DNA from: Albula goreensis
Taxonomy: Eukaryota; Chordata; Actinopteri; Albuliformes; Albulidae
Assembly: GCA_022829145.1 (NCBI GenBank)
Contig: CM040741.1
Location: 47,362,180 to 47,426,179 of the forward strand
Length of the DNA: 64,000 nt
Direction: 5' to 3'
In this document: piece by piece, positions 1 to 37,477 of the stretch
How positions within the stretch are numbered: the first letter of the stretch is position 1
Layout: every line of letters starts with the position of its first letter
Position numbers and translations under genes: made by a program
Notes under the pieces: model-generated
Database searches by the model: none
What the model was told of the DNA's origin: nothing
Seen by the model: the letters and a program-made list of their open reading frames with translations, nothing else

Positions 1-47
1 TGGGCCTGGTCCCCGGCACGTCAGGCATGACTCCTCACAATCTGAGG

Positions 48-260
48 GAACAGGGTCACAGAGCAGTGACTCGTACAACGTCAATCAACATTGATTCATT
101 CACAGAGAGTCAGAGAACAGTGACTCATTCAAACTGTCTCAGAGAACAGTGATACAGTCACTTACAGTCAGGGAACAGTGACTCATTCAAATTGTGTTAG
201 AGAGCAGTGATTCATTCACATTGACTCAGAGAGTAATGGCTCATTCCCATAGAGAACAGT
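48..260. repeat. degenerate minisatellite in a pcsk5 intron
   Basis: Imperfect copies of a unit containing AGAACAGTGACTCATTCA recur about every 27-55 bases, with variants such as GGGAACAGTGACTCATTCA and AGAGCAGTGATTCATTCA. The repeat lies immediately downstream, in gene direction, of the last visible pcsk5 exon. A weaker relative of the same motif is seen at about 1225-1330. No coding exon was recognised in 1-272. Confidence 0.6.
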
Positions 261-272
261 CTTTGTACACAC

Positions 273-16174
<15,902 letters not shown>

Positions 16175-17340
16175 CTTTTGCTCTCTCTCAAACCTAGCTC
16201 AACCAGCTCCACTGCGACCCTCTGCTAAAGGCTAATCTTTTCAACAATTATTTAATTTGGAGGTACACCATTGGAGGGTACATAACGTTACAGGCATCCA
16301 GAGAGGACAGATAATTGACTCAGAGCGGCAAGTGTGCGTGAGTATCTTATTACCATTAACCTAATACCCCTGACACCACGTTATCCCTGTCACAGCACCT
16401 CCTATTGAGGTAACTCTGTACTAGCTTCGACGGAAACAGAGAATGTAAATTTGTTAAGCGTCAAGGGCGAAGAACAAGAAAACGTCACTTTTATGATTTA
16501 ATTAACCATGCGCATTTGACGATACCTCTTACATTACACCATTCATGAATGGCCAGTTTACACATGTCTCAACGTAAAGAAATATGTACTGAAAACAATG
16601 GTCCCCTCTGTATAAGGAATGCGGTATCAAAGGGACCCTGAAGATTTGTGTTCCGGAGTCTAGAAAGAGGAAACCGCAGCAGTGTTATGTTAAGTTAAAA
16701 TGAATGGTTTGACAAATAGCCTTTTTTGTTTTATAATAGCTACATTTCAACCGAAGCACGAGCCTTTTTCCAGCGGGGTTAAGTTAATCTATATAAACCT
16801 ACTACCCTCACACTCAATGGGTAGCAAAGGAAAACAGAGATGTTTCATATTAAAACTAAATACATACGAATTAGCAATGGAATAAAATATGTTTTGAAAT
16901 GTTTCCCCTATGTCAAGATTCCATAAGTATGTTCACACCCTTAAAATAAATTATGTAAGATGATGTCTTTCATAGTATTTCATTTTGTCACTTTTCCATA
17001 CAAATGTTTCTATGAAGACACTATTGTCCCTAATCACCAGAGCCAAATACCACTGAGCCTATATGTCATATGGAAGGTGAAGCGTGAAGTAAATTACTAC
17101 ATCCACCTCTCGAAGAACTGGGGGCTTTTCATCTTGGAAAATGGTCCTATATCAAACTAGAAATCATCAAAACTTATACGAATAAAATATAAGAATGACT
17201 GAAGTTGCTCTGAAGGCAAAACGCAAAGGCAGCCCAACTCTGTGTTAGTTCATAAATTTTACCCCAGTATCTGTGTGTGTATGTGAGTTTGTAATGCATG
17301 CGTAAGTGAGGTTGTGTGATGTGACATTTTCATAAGAAAA
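16175..17340. other. Intergenic: pcsk5 upstream region and anxa1 downstream region
   Basis: The first ~400 bases above the pcsk5 ATG must hold its 5'UTR and promoter, but I see no TATA box or sharp initiator there. The remainder is AT-rich with scattered weak open frames and no gene-like exon. Confidence 0.55.
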
Positions 17341-17374
17341 ATACAAACACAATATTCCAGTTTCTAAAGAAAGC

Positions 17375-17380
17375 TTTATT
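17375..17380 (-). terminator. Polyadenylation signal of anxa1
   Basis: AATAAA on the minus strand, about 340 bases after the anxa1 stop codon. It is the canonical hexamer and the only one close to the expected 3' end. Confidence 0.65.
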
Positions 17381-17719
17381 TTCACTCAAGCCAGCCCCAC
17401 TGCCGCAGTCTCTCCCAGTGTGCCCACACATGAACATTATTCAGATGGTTTTAGGCCTTTAAACCATTAGGAATAACACATTTTCAATAAGTTGTAAATT
17501 ACATAAGTAAACACTCCAATGACTCCTCTGAGGCAAAACCCTGTAGTCAGTGTGCTCCCCAAGAATATTCTCACTCTGTGCTAAAACTCTACACATTTCC
17601 CAATGTATGCACCCATAACCACAATACACTCATCAAGAGGATGACGTGAATTTTAATGTGAAAATATCTGTGAATATGAAGATATGACCATAAATATGTC
17701 TCAGCTCCTTCACAACAGG

Positions 17720-19302
17720 TCAATCATCACTTCCGCACAGAGTCAGCAGAGCCGTCTCAAAAGCACCGCTGGCCTCGGCCTGCAGAACATCAGAACATCA
17801 CACTCTGTTTAGTATTTATCTCATCCCTATATGTGAAGCTGGGCCTCCCCATAGGTTAAACATGAAGCATTATTACTCCTGTTGAGAATAACTAACAATA
17901 AAACTAATGGTCACATTTAAGTCTTACATTACATAGCTGGTAATTAAAATGTTCTTATTTTTTAATTTTCCATTTTCCCCTTCCAAAATTTTTTAACAGA
18001 ATCAATAGAATTTGTAGAAAATATATAACAACAACTGAGAATTCCATGTGCAACTCTACCCCAACTCTACAACTCCATCTCAAATTATGAGGTTTATTAC
18101 TGCCAAACTGCAAATTTTATTTTGGTCCAAATTGATGTCCTTAAATATATATCAAGACTCGAACTTAAATACATGTGCATACCAATTAAATTTACAAAAA
18201 TATATATGTAGTATATTTGCAATATGAATTGGTAAATATTTGATATATTATTAAATATTTCACTGGTTACAACACATTGGTCTATCAATCTTTATTAAAA
18301 ATGAAATATCTAATATTTCCCTCACACCCACATCTAATGACACATCCAACACCTTGCAAACGTTTTAGCAATGATTCAAATATACTTAATTGGCACATTG
18401 ATTTATGTGAGGAAATAGGGCACTGTACAAGAGGACAGTTCTCACTCACCAGGATGTCTTGCTGCAGGGGTCTACCATACTTCTTCTTGTACTCTGCTAC
18501 CACTTTCTTCAGATCCAACTCTGACCGGGTCACCAGCACTCGGATCAGTGTTTTAGTCCTGGTTCCAGATCCCTGCAGAAAATCCAGTCTGTGCATTACT
18601 GTGACTGTATCCATGCAACTCGGCCCTGGAGACCCTCTTTGCGTGCTTTTTTTGTAAGTCATTGTAATTTTACATGTAAGAGCTGCATCATATTCATCAT
18701 TTTTAGAGCATCATCTTGTGGACAGCACATGTGGCTGTACAGAAAATGTTCAACAAAGAATCACTAGCCCATTACAGAAAATCATAGTATTAGTTGATCA
18801 GACTTCTCAAAATTATTAGAATATTGATTTTTTTTTTTCATTACATGCATAGCTATTTCTGACTTATTTTGGCCTTAAGATGGTAAAGAGTCTTATAATA
18901 GATTGTGAACGTGTCTAACTATAAACAATTAATAGCTCATTAAAATCCAATGTTTGAATGAAAACCACCAGACAAATTGCGTCCCAAGGACTGAGTTTGG
19001 GAACCACTGCTATAAAACAATCCTAGCCCTTATTCATAATTAGTGAATAAGCTGTTGAAAAGTAGAAATCCTCTACAAAAACATGTGAGTAACATGAAGT
19101 TAGAACCTCCTTATTAGATATTTAAAAATGTTTAAGTTAATAATTTATTCTCAATTACAAGGTATTACCTCCATGGCCAAGTTGAGCTTTTCAGCAAAGA
19201 ATGCAGGTTTATTCATCGCACATTTCACTGAAATAGAATGAGTAGAAAAGAGATAAGAGACATGAGAATGAAAGATACGATTCATGTGAACACACAGATA
19301 GA

Positions 19303-19337
<35 letters not shown>

Positions 19338-22300
19338 GCACTTGTACACGTTCTCACCAATGGCTGTCAGACAGTCCTCAAAGTGTCCACTTGTCTCAGA
19401 GTCGAGGGCTTCCATCATGTCCACATCACTGTACTTGGTGTACCTCTGAAATGCTAGGCAGAGAAATGACCATATGACTACAGTGGAAAAAGTGCCAGAG
19501 TTTCTATGTGGTTGAACCTCATATCAACACACATTCATCCTGCTGTGCCAAAGAAGCTTAAACTTTGCAGGTGGTATTTATTATTTGAGCATAGGACATA
19601 CCTGGTGGTGTTTACACTCCTGCACATGGAATCTAGACCCTAGCATTTACCCCTTTGTAGGTGGAATTTAACATTTATGGGTCTTACTTCTGCGTAGCTG
19701 GGCATCACTCCTGGTTGTGAAAATCTCAATGAAGAAAGCATTGTCAGTTCCTGTCTTGTTTTCTCCAGCCTCATACAGAGCCTGACGAATAAAATGATAC
19801 CATACTGTTATCTCAGCTTAAAGCCTTTACTATGTCAGTACTGAAACAGGCACACAGAAATAAATCTAAAACTAGTCAATCAATTGCATGATGAAGTACA
19901 GATCTTCCTGAGAGTGTTCGTTGTGACAGACTCTACTTTAGTCAGTGTCAGTATGACAAACAGAGATGGTCTTACCTTTGCATCCCAGTCAGCCTGTCTC
20001 TTATCCACGTCAGTGTCATCACTCCTGGTACCCTGGTGAGATACAAGGACAAATATGTGAGCAGCATAAATATGCACACACACATAGGCACACAGATGTT
20101 TGTGCACCATGCTTCAATGACTTCACCTCCTGTATATATGCATATAAGTCTCCACACACAGTCTGACACCTTCACATTCAGCTTGGAAACACACATAAAT
20201 ATTCACACATGCATACCTTACAGAGGGACACCAAAGCATCCTCAAAGTCTCCTCTGGTGTCTGATTCAATTTCATCTTCCAGTTCACTCTGGTATGCTGT
20301 ATTATTCAGAGGGAAATCAGTCACAATCAGCTGAGAAACCAGAAACTAGACATCCACCACAAACAGCATACTGTATATTTAAATCATTGTAAACGTGACA
20401 CAGATATGCACACATGTACATGCGCGCACACACACACGCATACACATACACAGACACACACAAACACACAATCTCACAGGTACCTTCTTTATAAGCTTTT
20501 TTCATCTCTATAATCTGCTCATTGGATCTTGATGCCAGAATTTCAATCAGGACGTCCTCATCTGTGCCGAAACCCTACATTCAAAAACATATTGAAACAA
20601 ATGAAGAGCACTCCCCTCATTTTACTGAATACATCAAGCAGGCATTTTGAGGGAGGTTGAGAGGGGATGACACCCCCTTGTGTGTAAAATGATCCCTCTT
20701 GATTTGGTGTTTTGGCCATAATCCCTCTTGTTAACTTAAGAATTACCCCGGATTTGTCTGATCAATGATGGCATGTCTGAGCTTTGTAACCCATATGACC
20801 CATCTAATCTGGCCTCTTTAACCTGTCTACCTGTCTCTCTTCTTTCACCTGTATGACCTGTCTCACTTATAAACTGTCTAGCTTATGTCATCTATATGCC
20901 CCTTGGCCTCACCTGTGTAGCCTTTCTAACCAGTTCGAACCTGTGTCTTCTGTCTCACCTGCATAGCCTGTTTGACCTGTTGGGCATCATACTGTGCTGG
21001 AATCATCAGCAAGGCCAGCGCCAAGTCCTTCAGGTCCTCTGTCAGGACAGTCTCCAAGTCCGCCTCCAGAGACTGTAAAATCACATCCACGGGATGGTTA
21101 ACACTCATGCTCATGAACGAGAAACCATATGACATGTGGACAAACCTGGTTGGACTAAATAGCCTGTTCTCATCATGCATCTCATTTTATGTATTCTGCT
21201 TTTAGGTTCTTTCACTGTGGAGAAATCAGTGATGGCTGTCTCATTAATCAAGGATTAGTCACTGTTCCAGTTTTTGTCAATAGATAAAGCAAGTCTTATT
21301 CTTCCAATATAGATGTCAGTGATTCAGATAAATGACAATCACAGCAATCTTTAAGAAAAGACTGATGTACATACTGTATGTGAATCCAGATGACTCATGC
21401 TAAAATGACTTTAGCATGAGTCACTGGATTCATCAGGACACAGGGATAAGACTGAAAATTTTAATATTCAAACTTACCAGCAACTGCCTGTACTGCCAGC
21501 AGCAAAGGGGCTCACAATGCAAATGTGTATCATTTGTTTGTTTATATACAGCTGCAGTTCAGTGGCATGAGAATAATTTCAGTGGAAGTTCATTAATTAA
21601 TCACCTTGTAATTAAGTGAGTTACAAGGTGAAGCACTACCCATAATTCCCTGCATTTCATCAGCTCACTCACTGTCAGGCAACCACAGATAGACATCATC
21701 TAATATGCAATGTATTCACTGTCACAAATTTAAGGCTGCCCTGGCCCACATTAACTCAGATTGGCCCAGAAATGGGCTTGTTTTTGAGAGCTCCTTTGAT
21801 TCATCCCTTTGCTGTGGATGCGGAATAGAAGGGGCTTAGCCTCACCTTCCCATAGGCTTGCTGATAGGCTGCCTTGATCTGCTGCCGTTGGTCATTGTTC
21901 CTCTTCACCAGGAGGTCCATGATAGCCGTCTCCTCCACTCCTGAAAAAGGTGCCATAAATCTCTGAGACCCCATTTATGCCAGCACAAAACACCATCTGA
22001 AACCATCAACACAAACTAAAACCACCATGACCACCCACTCAGCTCAATGTATTGTGCCTGTACCGACCATTTGCATAGCCATGGTCCTTCCACATTCTGA
22101 CCACGTATGTGTGGACACTGACCACTTCTGTGCTGGTGTGTACAGAAAGCAAACACTCCTATGCTAACATATGGCTACTGACCATACACGTGGGACACTT
22201 AACACTGGTAGTGTATGTATACTTTAAACATTTGTTGGTTGGTGTGTGGATAGTGAATACATACAATATGACAGCTCCTCCAATTTTTGATTCAATGAAA

Positions 22301-22632
22301 CCTCATCCTTCCATAACTAATAAACACTCATGTGTTGAGGTGTATGGATACTGCACATTACCTGGGGCCTTGATGGCTCTGTTCAGCATATCTGCATCAC
22401 TGCTGGCACTAAAGAGGGCATACGGGCAGACTGATCCTTTGAAGGACTCGTCCTGAAAGCAGAGAAAGATTCAAACTGACAAATATAACAAAAAAAAAAG
22501 AATGAACACACCCAAACCTACACGCTATACTAAAAATCCAGTACATTCATTTCTTCCTCTATGAAACTGGTCACTTACATCATCATCGTCCAGGTTAGCG
22601 ATGTCTCTGAGTAAATCTTTAAAGAAGGACAT
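17720..22632 (-). CDS. anxa1: Annexin A1
   Basis: Ca2+-dependent phospholipid-binding protein of cytosol and membranes, with anti-inflammatory and membrane-repair roles in vertebrates. Coding exons: 22579-22632, 22362-22452, 21846-21940, 20959-21072, 20484-20574, 20217-20296, 19976-20032, 19688-19781, 19358-19453, 19169-19227, 18450-18572, 17720-17779. They join to 337 codons plus stop (human ANXA1 is 346). The 95-, 114-, 91-, 80-, 57-, 94-, 96-, 59- and 123-base exon sizes are those of the annexin family. The N-terminus MSFFKDLLRDIANL is an amphipathic helix followed by an acidic run, comparable with the S100-binding tail of mammals. Four annexin repeats follow. Type II Ca2+ loops are seen as GFGTDED in repeat II, TGTD in repeat III and GSGT in repeat IV, while repeat I has the ANXA1-like GVEET. 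KPAFFAEKL supports ANXA1 over other annexins. Which teleost duplicate (a, b, c or d) it is cannot be decided here. Confidence 0.93.
21381..21432. promoter_or_regulatory. Near-perfect inverted repeat with two AP-1 sites in anxa1 intron
   Basis: Arms 21381-21404 and 21410-21432 are complementary over 23 pairs with one unpaired base, around a 5-base loop. Each arm carries a consensus AP-1 element (TGACTCA at 21391-21397, TGAGTCA at 21417-21423). It could be a paired enhancer site, a foldback transposon remnant or an RNA hairpin. Function is inferred only. Confidence 0.5.
21601..21631. repeat. Perfect 11-bp inverted repeat in anxa1 intron
   Basis: TCACCTTGTAA at 21601-21611 pairs with TTACAAGGTGA at 21621-21631 around a 9-base loop. 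It lies about 170 bases from the AP-1 hairpin in the same intron. Confidence 0.6.
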
Positions 22633-22652
22633 GATGGAGGAGGGATCTGTAG

Positions 22653-24613
22653 AGAAAGATTCCAAAAAATTCTATTATAATATTTATTTCCATTTTCTCA
22701 AAAATCTTTGCTGTCTTTCCATAGAAATAACTTAATATTGCTGCCTCTTATGTATTTGTAAGATTAATCTGAAAACAGCTCATGCAATCTAAATAAAGGA
22801 ACCTGACAAATAAAAAAACTAAAGCATTTAATTAGACAGTTGCCCAGGATGAGTATTGTTGCTGACTTGTGTAATTTACATGTATTGCTTTAAAATATGC
22901 AACACTGTCTAATATCATTGAATGTAAACATGACAGGTTGTGAACTTTTTACAATCATATGTGAATAATTACACAGCTTTTGATTTTGTTTCCCTTGTTT
23001 CACTGATTTTGATTTCTCTATTAATCATACAGTAACATTTATTCATTCCAGCTGTGCAAAGAAATAAATGAGTGCATGTTTTTGCATGTCAAATGCCCAT
23101 ATCCCAAAAACTGATTGGCTTGGGAATTACTGACATACCTGTATTTCACAATCATTATTTTGTCATACAATTTCATGCAGAAATAGAAAACAAAAGTGCT
23201 ATCACTGTGAAAACTGGAAAATTTCTTACTTTCACATTATTTAATTAAATGACATTTAATTACTGGTTACATTTTAGAGACCTGATAATGAATTTAACAG
23301 ATGCTCTGTCTGAGAACTTCAATAAAACATTAGTTTCGAATAAAACCGATGTCAAATATTTTCACTTAGAAACATGTTATAGCAACATGTTCTAGCTTTC
23401 ACAAATTTCATTTAAGGCATGTATGTCTGAATAGGTTGTATAATACAGTAATGTGTTTTGAAGAGTTAAAGTTCAAGGAGGGCTGTGGATTTCAGTTGCA
23501 TGAAAATGCTTGGATATGAGGCAAAAAGAAATATCTGGCACTGTATATTTTGAAACAATAAATGTGGTTATACTGCAAACAATAAAATCATTACCACCAG
23601 ATATGAGGATGTCATTATTGGTTAATTTTGATATATCATATTTCTTTTCAGTGTACTGAAATGCTATTACGTTCATCGTTCGTCCTGTACAATATTTCAA
23701 AGACAATGAGAAAGTCGGAATGTAAATAAAGAATGTGCAAAATAGATATTCTGCTGCACAGTTAAAATACGTATTATTGATGTCAGTTTTTGTCAATCTC
23801 CTATTCATGGCCCAGTCATTTGCGATATGTCATTGCTTAAAAGATAATAATGTTGGAGAAACACAACAGGCTACAGGGCTATATGTGTTTGACGGCACAA
23901 CCCCTTCATTTGATAAGCTATTTGTTAGGACTTTTATTTTGAAATGCGAGCTCGATTAGTAGCTGCATGCATAGAATGCAGCTCATTAAATTGTTACATT
24001 TGAATCGTAATTAAGTTTATGAAAAATACTCCAAATTTATGTGATTTTAGTGTCCTGAAGTCAGTATTTTTTCTGTGATTTTATCGTCTATTTAGTTAAT
24101 ATCGTCTACTATGCAAAGACCTCTAACGCACTCAGCCATTTTAAAAAGAACTCGAAATACATGATTCTCAGGAAAGCCAGAAGCTGTGAAGAAATTCACA
24201 TCTTAGTTTTCGAAATTGTGTTAACTTTAATTTTTTTTTTAATTCATATTTTTCGCGATGGTGTTGTACCCTGACACATGGTTCTTGACAACGACTCATC
24301 AATTAATGTTTTAACCTGCTTTGATTTTGCATTTAAGAAATATGTACACAATTTTACATCAGATCATGAAAGCATCCCAGCCTGTTTTGCATGTCCGTAT
24401 GCTACTGTTTCGGAGATAATGATCTTTGATCAAATTTGAGTAATAAGCGAATATCGAATGTCAAGCAAAAACTTAACTGTACTAAAAAAATCTGTTTCAA
24501 CAGTTCACACGGAATCAAGTTGATTCCAGATAATTTCTCATTTTAGGTGAGCAATCTTAACTAATCATAATTTGATCAAATTGAGAATAAAATAATAATG
24601 AAGACAGTCTCAC
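22653..24613 (-). other. Probable anxa1 intron 1
   Basis: About 2 kb of AT-rich sequence between the exon holding the start codon (acceptor CTACAG, exon from 22646) and a likely non-coding first exon. Open frames here are short and lack homology I can recognise. Confidence 0.55.
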
Positions 24614-24640
24614 CAAGAGTGTTGAGGAGAAATCCTTTTG
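24614..24640 (-). other. anxa1: Likely non-coding first exon of anxa1
   Basis: A good donor (CTTG then GTGAGA) ends at 24614. A TATA-like TTAAAATA lies about 30 bases upstream of the inferred start near 24640. Mammalian ANXA1 also has an untranslated first exon. The exact transcription start is inferred. Confidence 0.45.
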
Positions 24641-24669
24641 GCACCAGCTACCCTTAGAAAAAAAAACAC

Positions 24670-24739
24670 TATTTTAAGAGAGTGCACCTGAGCAACACCT
24701 GGACACACCTATGCCACTCCCACGCGCCCATCCCATTGG
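24670..24739 (-). promoter_or_regulatory. Putative anxa1 core promoter (TATA-like plus CCAAT box)
   Basis: On the minus strand, CCAAT lies at 24735-24739 and TTAAAATA at 24670-24677. Their ~60-base spacing and order are normal for a TATA-type promoter. Confidence 0.4.
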
Positions 24740-25011
24740 CTTAGTGTTTTTTTTTCTGTGTCAAAAAGTATAATAGCCTCCCTTCACACACCCTGTAAAT
24801 CAGTGGGAAATGTTTGTGTCATTGATCAGGTGGTTGCGACACTTTTGTGATAGTAGTAAAGGTTGTCACTAAGTTTGCTATACTAGGAGAAACTGCATAA
24901 AACAGGCAAGGCTACAACGTCAGAAATGTAACAAATACTGTCTGAGTATGACCCGATATGACTTGTATAATCATTAGGCTATTTAACGTCTTGCTATATA
25001 TTTTTTTGCAG

Positions 25012-25112
25012 AAGAGGGTGCAGGGCTGTGCTGAATTGAGCACTGTGTGGGTGTGTGATGGGTAGTTTTACCACAGACTTCCAGGTGAACCTGTTTGAGC
25101 TGTATCAGCAGG
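25012..25112 (+). other. Unassigned exon candidate, head-to-head with anxa1
   Basis: A strong acceptor (TTTTTTTGCAG ending at 25011) and a strong donor (GTGAGT from 25113) bound 101 bases. An ATG at 25058 opens 18 codons beginning MGSFTTDFQVNLFELYQQ and running into the donor in phase 1. A possible partner exon begins after TTGTTTTCAG at 25287 and runs about 36 codons in the matching phase to a TAG. I do not recognise the peptide. It may be a lineage-specific gene, a lncRNA exon or chance. Confidence 0.25.
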
Positions 25113-26600
25113 GTGAGTTATGATGCAGGTATGTGTAGCATGCTTTCAGAGGACCAGTTGTGTGTAAAAGTGAAGACCAATGTAAAGTGAAACCATGTGA
25201 ATATGCGCCCCTCAGGGATAAATTAGATTTTAAAGCCTGAAAGGTGAAATCATTTGAGTGTGCAAGTATGTACACCTTGTTTTCAGTCTTAAGCTTCAAC
25301 TCAGCTCAACTGTTGGGAATGATAGTAATTCAGAATATCCAATGTTTTGTCAGTTCTGGGGCTGGGCCTTCATGTATAGATGCCTTCAGAGATTAGCTCA
25401 GGTAACTGCTCTACACAAACTGGCTATGCTCATTTTAACAACCTGCTCAAAAGCAGAAAAAAATGTTTGAATTCCACCTGAGCTGGCTGCCCTTAAGAGC
25501 CTTGAGGGGGAACAGTCATCATTGCGTCTTCTTTTCTACCTCTGACAGCTAATTATGTTTAGTACATTTTTACACTTTGGTAGTAAAGTTCTGGAGCAAA
25601 AATGCAACCGCAAAAATCTTCTCTCAGCGTAAGTGTCCAGTACATTTTTTTCTTGGGACCAATCAAGCCTTGACAATTTTTTTTACCTTAGGTACTTTTG
25701 CAATGTAGTAGAAAATGTATTGACAAATGTATTGTAAAATATATATGACCAGATGCAAAACATTTGCTCTCCATGTTTTAAAATCAAACTTGTATTAATT
25801 ACATTTTCAGCAGTATATTCCAAAACACTCATTTTACTACACAAGAGAAAAGGTTTTGGTATGTACTGGAGGTCAGGTCAGGGGGACAGAAGGAGGTACT
25901 GATGTTTTAGCTCCTGGATAGCTCGTCAGAACCAGTGTGACATTTCTTACTTGTACAGGGCTGTGACACATATGCTGGAATGTGATAGTACATGCTGAGC
26001 TGGTTCTGTGTTTGAGCTGTCTGACAGGAATGTACAGCTAACACTTCACCCTCCCTCTGTAAACACAATGGTCCAGCACATTACAGTAAGACCCTGGGAA
26101 TCTTCACCAGCAGAATACAAGTGTGTGACTGATAATGTGAGCTGAATTTACCCTATTGAAGGATTAGGGATAATGGTAGACCCAACAGAGTACTTCTTGG
26201 GTACAATGTTTCAATGTCTGATGGAGGGAGGAGATGAGGTGGTAATGCAGGAAATAAGGATACATTTTTCAAGTGTTGGGATGCACCCATCTTTATCATC
26301 CTATTGCCTTTTCTCTTATTGTGTACTGTTTCCCTATATCCTACACATCTGCATAAAAAGCCAAATTCTTACACAATGAGCAGTCAGTCAAGGGAAATAT
26401 AAGCAGGGAAACTTTGCTTTCTTAAGACGCTTTTAACAGAATGAAAACCAACCTAGCACTTGCGGTTTTAAATATTTTAATGGTTGTTACAACATTCATA
26501 TCAGGTTTTAGAATTACAAAGGCACTGGGTTAGGCATGAAAAACAATACATAACAGTACACATCTGATATAAATGCAATTATTAAAAAAGAATGAAAACA
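25113..26600. other. Intergenic between anxa1 and the tmc2-like gene
   Basis: AT-rich unique sequence. Apart from the weak candidate exon beginning at 25287, I see no coding exon, RNA gene or named transposon. Confidence 0.6.
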
Positions 26601-26615
26601 TACACATTATACATA

Positions 26616-26621
26616 TTTATT
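26616..26621 (-). terminator. Candidate polyadenylation signal of the tmc2-like gene
   Basis: AATAAA on the minus strand, about 365 bases after the stop codon at 26986-26988. Confidence 0.5.
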
Positions 26622-26985
26622 GAAGGATTTGAGAATGAAAATGCTCACAACTACAAAATATTTGTCCAAGCAGAATTTTAAGTCACTGATATTTCCAAAA
26701 ATTATGCTCTTCTCACATAGCTCTGAATTGAATTGTGAGACACTGACTTTACATAGATTACGTAGACTAATTACACTGCAAAGGCCAGCACCATACACTG
26801 TGCAGCTCTGCATCATACACACAATCTCATATACAAATACTTACAGTCTCAATCATACATACACAAACACAAATGCATGCATACTCATACATACAGTCTA
26901 ATGCGACACACACACAGACTGAAATCAAAGGACCCTGAGATGTAATTCGTGGACCTGATGTAAGTGTGGGTGTGGTCTGTGTGCT

Positions 26986-35585
<8,600 letters not shown>

Positions 35586-37442
35586 TTTGAACTGAATTCT
35601 TGAATCAGTCCGTAAGAGGCCTTGTGTCAGTGGCAGGAAAGAGGTACAAGTGAAGGACACCTGTGGGACACCAGCGTGAACAGATGACTCGATTCTCTGT
35701 CGCAGTCAGCGGCAGGGCTGGGTTCAGGTAACTGATTCAATGTCTCCATGACAACAGCAGGTGATATTCCATAACAGATAACCCATGAAGTCTGATAAAT
35801 AAAGATTAAAATAGGATTATAAAGTAAATGCTTGTCTGTGGTTAATATCAATGACAATAAAAACAAAATTACTTATTTCACATTGTTTTTACAGTTTTGT
35901 TGGGATTACAGTGGTATGGATGTCAGTAACATCAAAAACATTTTAAAAGAATTCACAAAAAGAAAAAGAATTTAAAGAACTGAACTCTGGAATCTCTGAT
36001 AAAAACCAATGCAGACAGTTCTTGGGGGGCATAAACATTCTATTCTACACCTTTTTAATGCACTCTCACTCGTCTAGACATGTGACACCAAAACCACACA
36101 TGTCACAAGACTAACAGCCTAAAGATTTAATGAAGGTTTAGGTTTCCATTTTAGAGACCGTTAAGAAAACTTCGAAGGCTTCTGTGTTTGTGTTGTGTTT
36201 TGCCGATCTGGTAGCCTACATTTTAACTAACAGTTGCATTCAGTACAATTAAGCTGCCATTCATTTACATCCGAACACAGTAAATATCGCAATTAAAACA
36301 CATCGGAAAAGGTTATAAGATAATCATATAAACCGGTTAGCATGCATTCGAAACAGTGTACAAGAATTGCATATTTACCTAAGACATGCAACTCACAATA
36401 TAATATGCAAAACGTAAACATGTGAGTACGCCTGCCCGTCCGCACACTCACATGCATAAACACCTGCAAGGCCGATAACTCCCGCTGAATAATGAAAGGG
36501 AACACGAGCTCCTCCAAGGGGCATTTAAACATGCCACTTTCTGCAATTATTCTGTGCACGTGCCAGACTGTTCTTGCTTTTCCCGCCACAGGACTCAACC
36601 GGACTCCCCCAGTCTTCTGAGAGTCACATGTTCCAGCTGTCATTCTTAATGCCACGTCTAAGAGACATCAACAGCATAAGCATCAACTTATAAGATTCAG
36701 ATTGTGCTGAATTTGTAAGTATTACTGACATTATGTAGATGCGAATTGTTAAAGCTTTCGGTACGTGCCGTTTCGAGTGAATATATTTGTATTTCGTTCG
36801 GTCTTTCTAGTGAAACAAGATGCAGAAACCATCGACAATTTCTTTTCTTTAACTTCTCAAATGATTCAAAGTTAATATTTAATGCTACTGTCCATGAATA
36901 GTTCATGAGTATTTAAATGTTAATGTTCCATGCCCGGGTATAAGGTAATATCAATTTTTGTCAAACATTTCTTGTCCTCAGTCTAAGGGTATTTTGGCTG
37001 ACGATTAATATAAAAATAATGCAATATTATACCATACTGATGGTATTGTCATATTACATTCCCTCAGAAAAAAAATCAATAAATGTAAAATTTAGATATG
37101 CACTAATGGTTAAAAATTATTAATGTATTAAGCTATAAATATGATTTTAATAAAATGTGAAGAAAAACAAAACTCCTCTTATGGGCAAATTTGTAATTAT
37201 CACTGATTTGACAGGTACTGTTGCAATAGGCATCTCATATTGACATCTACTTTTTGAGTGTCATATTGCACCCCTGTGAAAGCGTAGTTGTGCAAATAGG
37301 ACTGTAACCCTGAACAGCAATGCGGCAAAGAAAATTGAGTTACTTAATACCCTTTGGTTGAAGTCTAAATGCATGCACGTGCCAAAGCTCCAGGTTGATG
37401 GGTGAGGAGTTCCTCTCCTTCCTATCATTTTCACGCACGCGC

Positions 37443-37477
<35 letters not shown>

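Noticed and set aside
23473-23808. 111-codon minus-strand open frame
   Set aside because: Lies in AT-rich anxa1 intron 1, with no family resemblance.
36293-36655. 120-codon minus-strand open frame upstream of the tmc2-like gene
   Set aside because: No recognisable protein family and no convincing splice sites. It may lie in the 5' flank of the gene.
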